A stretch of DNA of 64,000 nt from Kitasatospora gansuensis (GTDB lineage: Bacteria; Actinomycetota; Actinomycetes; Streptomycetales; Streptomycetaceae): assembly GCF_014203705.1 (NCBI RefSeq), contig NZ_JACHJR010000001.1:4650001-4714000 (forward strand), given 5' to 3'. Below, in pieces: positions 1 to 8,516 of this stretch. The first letter of the stretch is position 1; each line of letters starts with the position of its first letter. The notes beneath the pieces were generated by a model that saw only the letters and a program-made list of their open reading frames with translations, did not search any database and was not told where the DNA came from. The position numbers and the translations under genes were made by a program.

Positions 1-1128
1 CGCACCCGGGTGGTGGCCGGGCCGGACGGCGAGCTGCGCCAGCAGCTGGACGGGGACGGCTCCGCACCACTGCACCTGCGCCACGGCACGCCGGAGCAGG
101 CGGCCGGGATCGGGGCCGCGCTGCGGGACGAGCTCTGGGGGCGGGCCTTCGACTACGCCGGGGAGTGGCCGGTGCGGTTCGGCGCGGTGGTCGCCGAGGG
201 GCTGGTCCACCACGTGGTGGTGATCTTCTCCCACACGGCGGCCGACGCCTGGGGCCTGCCGCGGCTCCAGGGCGATCTGCAGGCGCTGAGCCTCGGGGCG
301 GACCCGGCCGAGGTCCGGGCCGGGGCCGAGGAGGCCGGGGTGCTCCAGCCGCTGGAGCAGGCGGCCGAGCAGACCTCCCCCCGAGGACGGCGGCTGGACG
401 CGGCGGCCCGGCGGCAGTGGCGCTCGGCGGCGGCCGGCGCCCGCGCCCCGCAGGTCACCCCGGCCGCCGCCGTGCCCGGGGCACCCCGTTACCGCCGGGC
501 CCACCTGCTCTCGCCCGCGCTGCCGGGCGCACTCGCCCGGGTCTGCGAGACCCACCGGGCCGGCTCGGCGACCGTCCTGCTCGCGGCCACCGCCGAGACC
601 ATGGCCGACTGGGCCGGCACCGGCCGGTGCGGACTCCAGCTGATGGTCAACAACCGCTTCCACAGCGGCCTCGGCCAGGCCAGCGGACCACTCGCGATGG
701 AGGGCTACCTCGCGGTCCGCACCGAGGACGCCGCCGACTTCGGGGAGCTGCTGGCCCGGACCAGGAGCGCCTCGCTGGCCACCTACCGCAGCGCCTACTA
801 CGACAAGCGCGCCCTGGAGGCCGACCTCGCCCCGTACGCCGAGGACGCGGGCGTCGTCTTCGAACGGTCCTGCTGGTACAACGACCAGCGGGTGGCCACC
901 CTCGAACCGGCCGCGGCCGACTGGTCCCCCGTTACCGCCGGGGAGTCGACCCTCAGCTGGGAGCCCGCGACCGACCACGGCGGCACCGTCAGCTACGTCC
1001 TGCACATGGCCGACAAGCCGGACGGGATCGAGATCGCGATGACCGCCGACACCCACCTGTTCACCCCGGCCGAGATGGAGCGGCTGCTGCGCGCCATCGA
1101 GGCGACCGTGCTCACCCAGGCGGGCTGA
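1..1128 (+). CDS. Condensation-domain protein, 5' end outside window
   Basis: The reading frame is open from the first base, so the N-terminus is cut off by the window edge; a GTG at 10 is the first internal candidate start but probably not the true one. About 375 residues remain. The stretch SHTAADAW near residue 74 resembles the NRPS condensation motif HHxxxDG, with the catalytic second His and the Asp kept but the first His replaced by Ser and the Gly by Ala. The C-terminal part (MVNNRF, SYVLHMADKPDGIEIAMTAD) fits the second lobe of such domains. No adenylation or carrier domain follows before the stop, so it is a stand-alone or C-terminal domain. It may condense acyl or aminoacyl groups in a natural-product pathway lying left of the window, or it may be an inactive relative. 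Confidence 0.7.
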   Translation, partial: RTRVVAGPDGELRQQLDGDGSAPLHLRHGTPEQAAGIGAALRDELWGRAFDYAGEWPVRFGAVVAEGLVHHVVVIFSHTAADAWGLPRLQGDLQALSLGADPAEVRAGAEEAGVLQPLEQAAEQTSPRGRRLDAAARRQWRSAAAGARAPQVTPAAAVPGAPRYRRAHLLSPALPGALARVCETHRAGSATVLLAATAETMADWAGTGRCGLQLMVNNRFHSGLGQASGPLAMEGYLAVRTEDAADFGELLARTRSASLATYRSAYYDKRALEADLAPYAEDAGVVFERSCWYNDQRVATLEPAAADWSPVTAGESTLSWEPATDHGGTVSYVLHMADKPDGIEIAMTADTHLFTPAEMERLLRAIEATVLTQAG

Positions 1129-1202
1129 CGCCCTTTACCGGGACGGGACACCCTTTCCGGTACGGTGCCGCGAGCGTGATCCGGATGATCAAGGGGGCGA
1201 TC

Positions 1203-1775
1203 GTGTCACGGCGGCGTTGGGTACGAGGGCTGCTCGGGGTGGTGGCGGCGACGGTGACGGTCGAGCTGATCGGCTGGCTGAACCGGCAGGACGGCGGGTT
1301 CGTGCTGCTGCGCGGACTGCACCAGCCGGGGCTCGTGTTCCCGGTGGTCCTGCTGGCGCTGCTGTCAGCTGTGCTGCTCGGGTGCGAGGACACCTGGATC
1401 AAGGTGGGCACGTCGCTCGTGGCGGCCCTGCTGCTGTTCGTCTCGATGCCGTTCTACCTGATGGACGGCTTCGAGGACCCCGAGCGGACCAAGACCTTGG
1501 CCGCCCCCGACGGCAGCGGCCGCCGCCTGGTGGTCGAGGAAGGGGCAGCGATGATTGACCCGCTCTGGTGGGTCTCGGTGGAGTCCGGCAGCGGGGTGAC
1601 CGCCCGGCGCTGGAAGGTCGGTTACTTCAACGGGGACGACTACGTGAACGGTCTGAACGAGGTGGCCTGGGACGGCCCGGACCGGGTCCGGCTGGTCACC
1701 GGTGACAGCCGGGTCCACCTGATCGACGTGGGCGCCGACGGCCGTCCGGACCGGACGCTGTCGCTCGGTCGGTAA
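1203..1775 (+). CDS. Putative membrane protein
   Basis: A 190-residue protein I do not recognise. The GTG at 1203 is preferred because AAGGGGG lies just upstream; in-frame starts at 1176 and 1185 lack a comparable ribosome site. Three hydrophobic segments occupy roughly residues 5-25, 38-58 and 66-85. They are followed by a soluble C-terminal half rich in charged residues and tryptophan (WWVSVESGSG, RRWKVGYFNGDD) that is probably extracellular. It is followed closely by ubiX on the same strand but has no evident functional tie to it. Confidence 0.65.
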   Translation: MSRRRWVRGLLGVVAATVTVELIGWLNRQDGGFVLLRGLHQPGLVFPVVLLALLSAVLLGCEDTWIKVGTSLVAALLLFVSMPFYLMDGFEDPERTKTLAAPDGSGRRLVVEEGAAMIDPLWWVSVESGSGVTARRWKVGYFNGDDYVNGLNEVAWDGPDRVRLVTGDSRVHLIDVGADGRPDRTLSLGR

Positions 1776-1802
1776 CCGCTCGGCCGGACTATCGTGCCCG
1801 GT

Positions 1803-2453
1803 ATGAGCAGTGATCAGCAGCAGACGCCACGTCAGCCCTGGGTGGTCGGAGTCTCCGGGGCGTCCGGGACGCCGTACGCCGCCTCGGTGATCCGCGCGCT
1901 GCTGGCGGCCGGGGAGACGGTCGATCTGGTGGTCAGCCGGGCGGCCCGGCTGACCATCCTGGACGAGACCGGGATCTCGTTCCGGGACGCGCACTGGCGG
2001 GCCGATCTGGCCGAGTGGCTGGGGACCGAGGAGCTGGACGGTGTCCGGTACTGGGCGGCCGGGGACTTCGCGGCGGGGCCGTCCAGCGGCTCGTACCCGG
2101 CGAAGGGGATGCTGGTGGTGCCGGCCACCACCGGGGCGGTGGCCGGGATCGCGCTGGGGCTGAGCAAGGACCTGCTCCAGCGGGCGGCCAGCGTCACCCT
2201 GAAGGAGCGTCGGCCGCTGGTGCTCTGCCTGCGCGAGACACCCCTCAACGGGGTGACGTTGAAGCACTTGGTGGAGCTGGACGCGCAGGGCGCGGTGGTG
2301 CTGCCGGCCGCGCCGGGCTTCTACGCCGGGGGCTCCACGGCCCGGGAACTGGTGGACTTCGTGGCCGGCCGGGTGCTCGACGCGGTGGGTGTGACACACA
2401 CGCTGTACCGGCGCTGGGCAGGCGAGTTGGGCGACGGGGGGAAGGTCGCGTAA
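1803..2453 (+). CDS. ubiX: UbiX family flavin prenyltransferase
   Basis: A 216-residue UbiX/Pad1 protein. The family joins a dimethylallyl group to FMN to make prenylated FMN, the cofactor of UbiD-type decarboxylases. The flavin-binding loop GVSGASG is at residues 16-22, and the later block SYPAKGMLVVPATT through LKERRPLVLCLRETPL carries the usual Ser, Lys, Glu and Arg positions. The ATG at 1803 is used; a GTG at 1794 is the alternative and neither has a strong ribosome site. A nearby mqnE gene suggests that the partner decarboxylase acts in futalosine-route menaquinone synthesis. No ubiD is in the window. Confidence 0.9.
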   Translation: MSSDQQQTPRQPWVVGVSGASGTPYAASVIRALLAAGETVDLVVSRAARLTILDETGISFRDAHWRADLAEWLGTEELDGVRYWAAGDFAAGPSSGSYPAKGMLVVPATTGAVAGIALGLSKDLLQRAASVTLKERRPLVLCLRETPLNGVTLKHLVELDAQGAVVLPAAPGFYAGGSTARELVDFVAGRVLDAVGVTHTLYRRWAGELGDGGKVA

Positions 2454-2573
2454 GCGGAGCGGCCCGGGGAAGGTATGTTCATTGCGATATCCGGGTCGAT
2501 CCAGGTGTGACACCTTCGAATCCGGATAATGATCTGTGGGTCTGGAGAGGTTCGGAAGGACGCGGGCGGATAC

Positions 2574-3035
2574 ATGGACACGGTGGACAGACAGCTCATC
2601 CAGGCGCTCCGGGAGAACGGCCGCGCGTCCTACGCCGAACTGGGCCGCCTGGTCGGCCTGTCGGGCCCGAGCGTGACGGACCGGATCAACCGGCTGGAGC
2701 AGGCCGGGGTGATCACCGGCTACCGCGCCACCGTCAACCCGGCCTCGCTGGGCTTCGGGGTCACCGCCCTGATCGGCCTTCAGCTCACCGACGCCGCCGA
2801 CCACGAGGACGTGGCGCACCGGCTGAAGGACCTCGGCGAGGTCGAGGACTGCTGGTTCATCGCGGGCGACGACTCGTACATGCTCAAGGTCCGGGTCTCC
2901 GACGTGGAGGGCCTGGAGTCGGTGGTCAAGCGGCTGTCCGGCACCAAGGGCGTGGCCCGGACCAGGACCACCGTCGTTCTCTCCACCAAGTGGGAGAACC
3001 GGGTCAGTGAACTGCCTTTGGAACCAGGGGAGTAG
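2574..3035 (+). CDS. Lrp/AsnC family transcriptional regulator
   Basis: A 153-residue protein with the classical Lrp layout: an N-terminal winged helix-turn-helix (DRQLIQALRENGRASYAELG then LVGLSGPSVTDRINRLEQAG) and a C-terminal RAM ligand-sensing domain from about residue 65. ATG 2574 gives the family's standard N-terminus; upstream in-frame starts would add an unconserved tail. It ends 6 bp before a PLP-dependent threonine/serine dehydratase, so an amino-acid-responsive role controlling that gene is a reasonable inference. The effector is unknown. Confidence 0.88.
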   Translation: MDTVDRQLIQALRENGRASYAELGRLVGLSGPSVTDRINRLEQAGVITGYRATVNPASLGFGVTALIGLQLTDAADHEDVAHRLKDLGEVEDCWFIAGDDSYMLKVRVSDVEGLESVVKRLSGTKGVARTRTTVVLSTKWENRVSELPLEPGE

Positions 3036-3041
3036 CGGACG

Positions 3042-4004
3042 ATGGCACTGATCGGCCTGGAGGAGCTGCGCGCGGCGCAGCAGCGGATCGCGGGAGTGGC
3101 GGTCAGGACCCCGCTGATGCCCTGCCCGTGGGCGGCGCAGGGGGACCGGGCGCTCTGGCTCAAGCCGGAGGGCCTGCAGCCGACCGGCGCGTTCAAGATC
3201 CGCGGGGCGTACAACCGGCTCGCCGCGCTCACCGAGGCCGAGCGGGCCCGTGGGGTCGTCGCGCAGTCCAGCGGCAACCACGCCCAGGCCGTCGCGTACG
3301 CCGCCCAGCTGCTCGGCATCAAGGCCGTCATCGTGATGCCGGACGTCTCACCCACCGTCAAGGTCGAGAACACCCGCGCCTTCGGCGCCGAGGTGATCCT
3401 GGTCGGGGCCGGCGAGCGGGACACCCTGCCCGCCGAACTGGCCGAGCGGCACGGCTACGTCTGGGTGCCGCCGTACGACGACCCGTACATCATCGCGGGC
3501 CAGGGCACGGTCGGCCTGGAGATCGCCGAGGACGCCCCCGACGAGCTGGACACCGTGCTGGTGCCGGTCAGCGGCGGCGGCCTGATCAGCGGCACCGCCG
3601 CGGCGCTCAAGCTGGCCTGCCCGGGCGTCCGGGTGATCGGCGTCGAGCCCGAGCTGGCCGCCGACGCCCAGGCCAGCTTCCGGGCCGGCGAGCGGCTGAG
3701 CTGGCCCACCAAGGACACCTACCGGACCATCGCCGACGGGCTGCGCACGCCCAGCGTCGGGGTGCTCCCGTTCGACCACATCCAGGCGTACGTGGACGAC
3801 ATCGTCACCGTCTCCGAGCAGGAGATCAGGGACACCGTGGCGCTGCTGGCCCGGCGCGGCCGGCTGGTCGCCGAGCCCTCGGGCGCGGTCGCCCCGGCGG
3901 CGTACTTCCACCGCGCGGCCGAGCTGGAGGGGCGGGTGTTCGGCGCCGTCGTGAGCGGTGGGAACATCGATCCGAGCCTGCTCGCGGAGCTGCTCTCCGT
4001 GTAG
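3042..4004 (+). CDS. Threonine/serine dehydratase (PLP fold type II)
   Basis: A 320-residue fold-type II PLP enzyme. The Schiff-base lysine is K52 in GAFKIRGA, the substrate-binding loop is SSGNH (76-80), and the phosphate-binding glycine loop is SGGG (177-180). There is no C-terminal ACT regulatory domain, so it resembles catabolic threonine ammonia-lyases or serine dehydratase/racemases rather than the long allosteric IlvA. The likely reaction is L-threonine or L-serine to a 2-oxoacid plus ammonia. It follows the Lrp regulator by 6 bp, probably as one transcript. Serine racemase is an alternative that sequence alone cannot exclude. Confidence 0.88.
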   Translation: MALIGLEELRAAQQRIAGVAVRTPLMPCPWAAQGDRALWLKPEGLQPTGAFKIRGAYNRLAALTEAERARGVVAQSSGNHAQAVAYAAQLLGIKAVIVMPDVSPTVKVENTRAFGAEVILVGAGERDTLPAELAERHGYVWVPPYDDPYIIAGQGTVGLEIAEDAPDELDTVLVPVSGGGLISGTAAALKLACPGVRVIGVEPELAADAQASFRAGERLSWPTKDTYRTIADGLRTPSVGVLPFDHIQAYVDDIVTVSEQEIRDTVALLARRGRLVAEPSGAVAPAAYFHRAAELEGRVFGAVVSGGNIDPSLLAELLSV

Positions 4005-4056
4005 GCGTAGGCTCGGCGAAGGTCAATTTCGACGGTACGAGGAGGCAGGTCACCGC

Positions 4057-5220
4057 ATGGACGCAGGGCTGAAGCGTGAGCTGGAGGCGAAGGTCTACGC
4101 GGGCGAGCGGCTGACCCGCGAGGACGGGATCGCGCTCTACGAGAGCGACGACCTGGCCTGGCTCGGCGGTCTGGCGCACCACGTGCGGACCGAGAAGAAC
4201 GGCGACGTGGTCCACTTCAACGTCAACCGTCACCTCAACATGACCAACGTCTGCGCCGCCTCCTGCGCGTACTGCTCGTTCCAGCGCAAGCCGGGCGAGA
4301 AGGACGCGTACACCATGCGGATCGAGGAGGCCGTCCGGCTGGCGAAGGCGATGGAGGTCGACTCGCTGACCGAGCTGCACATTGTCAACGGTCTGCACCC
4401 GACCCTGCCGTGGCGCTACTACCCGCGCAGCCTGCGGGAGTTGAAGGCCGCGCTGCCGAACGTCTCGCTGAAGGCGTTCACCGCCACCGAGATCCACTGG
4501 TTCGAGCGGATCAGCGGTCTGACGGCCAGCGAGATCCTGGACGAGCTGATCGACGCCGGTCTGGAGTCGCTCACCGGCGGCGGCGCGGAGATCTTCGACT
4601 GGGAGGTCCGCCAGCACATCGTCGACCACGAGACCCACTGGGAGGACTGGTCGCGCATTCACCGCCTGGCGCACGAGAAGGGTCTGAAGACCCCCTCGAC
4701 CATGCTCTACGGGCACATCGAGGAGCCCCGGCACCGGGTCGACCACGTGCTCCGGCTGCGCGAGCTGCAGGACGAGACCGGCGGCTTCCAGGTCTTCATC
4801 CCGCTGCGCTACCAGCACGACTTCCACGACTCCAAGGACGGCGTGGTCCGCAATAAGCTGATGGCCCGCACCGAGATGGCCACCGGCGCCGAGGCGCTGA
4901 AGACCTTCGCGGTCTCCCGGCTGCTGTTCGACAACGTCCCGCACGTCAAGGTGTTCTGGGTGATGCACGGCGTCACCACCGCGCAGCTGGCGCTCAGTCA
5001 CGGTGCGGACGACATGGACGGTTCGGTGGTCGAGTACAAGATCACCCACGACGCGGACAACTTCGGCACCCCGAACAAGCTGGGCCGCGACGACCTGCTC
5101 GACCTGATCCGGGACGCCGGCTTCCGCCCGGTCGAGCGGAACACCCGGTACGAGATCATCCGCGAGTACGAGGGCCCGGACCTCGGCCGCCGGGAGATCC
5201 CGCAGGCCATGCGCCTCTGA
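4057..5220 (+). CDS. mqnE: Aminofutalosine synthase MqnE (radical SAM)
   Basis: A 387-residue radical SAM enzyme of the futalosine menaquinone pathway. MqnE joins a 3-enolpyruvoyl-benzoate-type substrate to SAM to give aminofutalosine. The iron-sulphur motif CxxxCxxC is formed by C66, C70 and C73 (CAASCAYC), followed by SFQRKPGEKDAYTM as in MqnE/MqnC-type proteins. Length and N-terminus (MDAGLKRELEAK) fit MqnE rather than MqnC. ATG 4057 has GGAGG at 4041-4045. Nearby UbiX supports a menaquinone context. A strong hairpin follows at 5232. Confidence 0.9.
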   Translation: MDAGLKRELEAKVYAGERLTREDGIALYESDDLAWLGGLAHHVRTEKNGDVVHFNVNRHLNMTNVCAASCAYCSFQRKPGEKDAYTMRIEEAVRLAKAMEVDSLTELHIVNGLHPTLPWRYYPRSLRELKAALPNVSLKAFTATEIHWFERISGLTASEILDELIDAGLESLTGGGAEIFDWEVRQHIVDHETHWEDWSRIHRLAHEKGLKTPSTMLYGHIEEPRHRVDHVLRLRELQDETGGFQVFIPLRYQHDFHDSKDGVVRNKLMARTEMATGAEALKTFAVSRLLFDNVPHVKVFWVMHGVTTAQLALSHGADDMDGSVVEYKITHDADNFGTPNKLGRDDLLDLIRDAGFRPVERNTRYEIIREYEGPDLGRREIPQAMRL

Positions 5221-5231
5221 CTGCTCCGTCA

Positions 5232-5269
5232 CACTGCCCTCCGAGCCCGAACCGGCTCGGAGGGCAGTG
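5232..5269 (+). terminator. Hairpin terminator after mqnE
   Basis: A perfect 16-bp inverted repeat (CACTGCCCTCCGAGCC and its complement) with a 6-nt loop lies 12 bp past the mqnE stop. There is no clear T-tract, as is common in high-G+C actinomycetes. Confidence 0.85.
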
Positions 5270-5354
5270 GCGTGTTCCGGGTGCGCGTATGCTCACAGGC
5301 TCACCACACGCCAGGGGTTCCGTTTCGGCCCACGGCTTTGGAAGGATCGTCCGT

Positions 5355-6275
5355 ATGTCCGGTTCCCATCGTGCCAAGCCCCGCAGTCGGGCCGACGAGC
5401 CCGCCGCTGCGGCGGCCAGGCCCCGTGGGCACCGCCGGAAGGCGAAGAAGAAACGTGGTGGCCGTGCCCTGATGGGCAGTACGGCGATGCTGCTGGCCGC
5501 CGTCTCGGGCTGGTTCACCGTCGGCCCCGGCCGCTCCGTCACCGAGGTCGCCGCCGCCGGGATGCCGGACCGGCCGCTCCCTGACACCTCGTCGGCCACC
5601 CCCACCCCGGACGCCGCAGCGGCCCAGGCCGGCCAGCGGACCGAACAGCCCGCCGCCGACCGCTCCGACCGGAGCGACGGCAGCGTGGCGGTGATCCCCG
5701 GCCTCGGCCCCAAGTTCACCGCGCAGATCCCCGCCGACACCCGGCAGCTGGTGGTCGCCACCGGCAAGGACAAGAACGCCTCGGAGACCGGCGTCACGCT
5801 CTGGAGCCGGACCGCCGACAACCGCTGGAAGCCCGGCGCGGCCTGGGCCGGCCACAACGCGTACAAGGGCTGGACCACCGACCACCGCCAGGGCGACCTG
5901 CGCAGCCCGATCGGCATCTACGCGCTGACCGATGCGGGCGGCCGCAAGGCCGACCCCGGCAGCAGGCTCCCGTACGACCAGGACAGCGACTTCGTGATCG
6001 ACGGCGACGGCTTCAACGGCGAACCGCTGGCCGGCTCCTTCGACTACGTGGTGGCGATCAACTACAACCGGGTGGCCGGCACCTCGCCGCTCAGCACCAA
6101 GTACCCCGAGGGCGTCGCCAAGGGCACCGGCATCTGGCTGCACGTCGACCACGGCGGCCCCACCCACGGCTGCGTCTCGCTGCCGGAGGCGCAGATGGTC
6201 GAACTGATCAAGGCGCTCGACCCGGCCGCCAAGCCCATGATCGTCATGGGGGACGCCGCCTCATTGGCGGCCTGA
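5355..6275 (+). CDS. L,D-transpeptidase family (YkuD) protein, membrane-anchored
   Basis: A 306-residue protein with a very basic N-terminus (RGHRRKAKKKRGGR), a single hydrophobic segment at about 39-56, a Pro/Ala/Thr linker, and a C-terminal YkuD-like domain. The catalytic HGC of this family is at H271-C273 within GGPTHGCVSLP. The enzyme would act outside the cell, making 3-3 peptidoglycan cross-links or attaching proteins to the wall. ATG 5355 has GAAGGA 8 nt upstream. The catalytic region DGFNGEPLAGSFDYVVAINYN differs from the best-known Ldt enzymes, so the exact substrate is open. Confidence 0.82.
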   Translation: MSGSHRAKPRSRADEPAAAAARPRGHRRKAKKKRGGRALMGSTAMLLAAVSGWFTVGPGRSVTEVAAAGMPDRPLPDTSSATPTPDAAAAQAGQRTEQPAADRSDRSDGSVAVIPGLGPKFTAQIPADTRQLVVATGKDKNASETGVTLWSRTADNRWKPGAAWAGHNAYKGWTTDHRQGDLRSPIGIYALTDAGGRKADPGSRLPYDQDSDFVIDGDGFNGEPLAGSFDYVVAINYNRVAGTSPLSTKYPEGVAKGTGIWLHVDHGGPTHGCVSLPEAQMVELIKALDPAAKPMIVMGDAASLAA

Positions 6276-6403
6276 CGCCTTTTCGGGCGGCTCGGAGGGC
6301 CATGCCCCGCAAGGGCTATTGTCCGGCCCCTACAGGTTCCGACCTTGGACGTTGTACCCGGGCGTCACCCACGGACCGGTCGGTAACGTTGTTGAGTGGC
6401 GGT

Positions 6404-7348
6404 ATGACCGCCTCCCGTATCGTGTCGCTCGGCCACTTCCAGCCGCCGAAGGTCCTCACCAACGACGACCTCGCCCTGCTGGTCGACACCGACGACGAGT
6501 GGATCCGCTCCCGGGTCGGCATCAGGTCCCGGCACCTCGCCGAGGACGAGACGCTGGTCGACATGGCCACCGAGGCAGCTCAGAAGGCCCTCGCCAACAG
6601 CGGCCTGCTGCCCGAGCAGATCGACCTGGTGGTGGTCGCCACCTGCACCGCGGTCGAGCGCAGCCCCAACACCGCCGCCGCCGTCGCCGCCCGGCTGGGC
6701 ATCCGCTCGCCCGCCGCGTACGACATCAACACCGTCTGCTCCGGCTTCTCCTACGCGCTCGCCACCGCCGACCACGCGATCCGGGCCGGTTCGGCCACCA
6801 GGGCGCTGGTGATCGGCGCCGAGCGGATGTCCGACACCATCGACTGGAGCGACCGGACCACCTGCGTGATCTTCGCGGACGGGGCCGGCGCCGCCGTGGT
6901 GGAGGCGGTTCCTGACGAGCAGTCCGGGATCGGTCCGGTGCTCTGGGGTTCCGAGCCCGACAAGGGCGACGCCGTGGTGATCACCGGCTGGGACCCGACG
7001 ATCAGTCAGCAGGGCCAGACCGTGTTCCGCTGGGCCACCACCCAGCTCGCCCCGCTGGCCCGGGAGACCTGCCGCAAGGCCGGCATCGAGCCGTCCGAGC
7101 TGCGCGGCTTCGTCGCGCACCAGGCCAACCTGCGGATCATCGACGCGATCGCGAACAAGCTCGGGCTGGCCGAGGACGCGGTGGTCGCCCGCGACGTGGT
7201 GGAGTCCGGCAACACCTCGGCCGCCTCGATCCCGCTGGCGCTGAGCAAGCTGGTCGAACGGGGCGAGCTGCGGACCGGTGACCCGGTCCTGCTCTTCGGC
7301 TTCGGCGGCGGGCTCGCGTACGCGGGGCAGGTCGTCCGCTGCCCGTAG
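6404..7348 (+). CDS. 3-oxoacyl-ACP synthase III family protein (FabH-like)
   Basis: A 314-residue thiolase-fold ketosynthase III with a complete catalytic triad: C112 (DINTVCSGF), H239 (VAHQAN) and N270 (SGNTSAAS). Such enzymes condense an acyl-CoA starter with malonyl-ACP to begin fatty-acid or polyketide chains. ATG 6404 matches the family N-terminus (RIVSLGHFQPPKVLTNDDL). No fabD, acpP or fabF is adjacent, so it is probably a second FabH rather than the housekeeping copy, perhaps serving a specialised starter unit. A strong hairpin follows the gene. Confidence 0.85.
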   Translation: MTASRIVSLGHFQPPKVLTNDDLALLVDTDDEWIRSRVGIRSRHLAEDETLVDMATEAAQKALANSGLLPEQIDLVVVATCTAVERSPNTAAAVAARLGIRSPAAYDINTVCSGFSYALATADHAIRAGSATRALVIGAERMSDTIDWSDRTTCVIFADGAGAAVVEAVPDEQSGIGPVLWGSEPDKGDAVVITGWDPTISQQGQTVFRWATTQLAPLARETCRKAGIEPSELRGFVAHQANLRIIDAIANKLGLAEDAVVARDVVESGNTSAASIPLALSKLVERGELRTGDPVLLFGFGGGLAYAGQVVRCP

Positions 7349-7365
7349 CCGGCTGAGCACGTGCG

Positions 7366-7395
7366 GAAGGGGCGGCCCGGGTGGGCCGCCCCTTC
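7366..7395 (+). terminator. Hairpin terminator
   Basis: A perfect 13-bp inverted repeat (GAAGGGGCGGCCC and complement) with a 4-nt loop lies 18 bp after the ketosynthase stop, between converging genes. It can serve both strands. Confidence 0.8.
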
Positions 7396-7513
7396 GTGGG
7401 GTTTGTGCGTGCTGCGCGGTCAACGTCGGCGAACCTCCCCCGAGGACACGGCCGCCGTCCGACGCGTCCCGGACAGGAAACCGGGACGGAGCACGCGGGG
7501 TGGACGGGGTGGG

Positions 7514-8155
7514 TTACTTGGGCGGCTTCTTGCCCGTCACACCCAGGTAGACCTGGAGGGCGAGGTTGGGTTTGAGGTCCTTGACCTTCACGCCCCAGGC
7601 GGTGAAGGCCTTGGAATGCTCCGCCGCCGAGGCGAGGAGCGAGACCAGGGACCCGGAGAGAGCGGCCGGATCGACCGACTTGTCGGTCTTGGCCTGGTTG
7701 GCCTTGATGGCTTCACCGAGCGGTCCGGCCACCGAGTTGAGGACCTTCATGCGGATCTTGAAGAACCGCTTGTCCCCTTCGGCTGCACCGAGAGTGACCA
7801 CTCGGAGAATGGCATCGTTCTTGCGCCAGAAGGCGAGAAATCCGTCCACCAGGTCTTCCGACGTGGTGAAGCCGGTCTTTCCCGCCCAGGACTTTCCATC
7901 GAGGAGCTCCTTGAGCTCCACGCTGTCCTCGGCCATTTCCTCGGCGATTTCGAGGACAGCGCCCTCGACATCCGGGAAGTACTGGTAGAAGGTCGCGGGG
8001 GAGGTACCCGCCATACGGGCGACGTCGATGACCTTGACGTCCCGGTAAGGCGACGTGCTGAGCATCTCGCGGAGGCAGTCGAGCAGCTTCTGCCGCGTCT
8101 CCTGTCCGCGTCGCCCGGCGACGCGACCGTCGACGGTGCGAACTTGTCCTGTCAT
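7514..8155 (-). CDS. TetR family transcriptional regulator
   Basis: A 213-residue TetR protein. The N-terminal helix-turn-helix spans about residues 18-62 (VIDVARMAGTSPATFYQYFPDVEGAV), and the rest is an all-helical ligand-binding domain. The lysine-rich C-terminus and overall sequence are of a type common in Streptomyces; I cannot name the ligand. It is divergent from the kinase at 8517 across a 361-bp gap, which is where an operator would be expected. The N-terminus (MTGQVRTVDGRVAGRRGQET) is extended relative to minimal TetR proteins. Confidence 0.88.
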   Translation of the reverse strand: MTGQVRTVDGRVAGRRGQETRQKLLDCLREMLSTSPYRDVKVIDVARMAGTSPATFYQYFPDVEGAVLEIAEEMAEDSVELKELLDGKSWAGKTGFTTSEDLVDGFLAFWRKNDAILRVVTLGAAEGDKRFFKIRMKVLNSVAGPLGEAIKANQAKTDKSVDPAALSGSLVSLLASAAEHSKAFTAWGVKVKDLKPNLALQVYLGVTGKKPPK

Positions 8156-8516
8156 GCCGTCAGCTTACCGTGGCACGATCTTGGCGCGATTCGGTGATGT
8201 GACTATTACTCCAGCCGGGGTGTGATCAGCCGACGGATATTCAGCTGCGGTCCCGGCGAACGATGCCCCCCCGTGTTCTGACGGAGCCCCAGCGTGACGG
8301 GGTGTCGGCTGAGGGGTGGTCGGGTCGCGCAGAGTGACCGGGCGGGCCGGGAGCCGTCGGTCCGTCAGTTCCGGTCCGGCGCGGCCCGGCCGGGGGCCCC
8401 GAGCAGCACCGATCCGCCCGGCGGCGGGGGAGATTGGATCAGGCGGCGCGGGCATTGGAGAATCGGGGGCGGCGCACCCCGACGGGGTGGCCGCAGGACG
8501 GGGAGGTGGCAGCGGA
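8156..8516. other. 361-bp divergent intergenic region
   Basis: This gap separates the TetR gene and the protein-kinase gene and must hold both promoters. I see no clear palindromic operator, no RNA gene and no convincing short ORF. The open frame upstream of the kinase start lacks homology-like features. Confidence 0.5.

Noticed and set aside
1..1128. NRPS biosynthetic cluster
   Set aside because: Only one incomplete condensation domain is in the window; no adenylation, carrier or thioesterase domains follow, so a cluster cannot be claimed.
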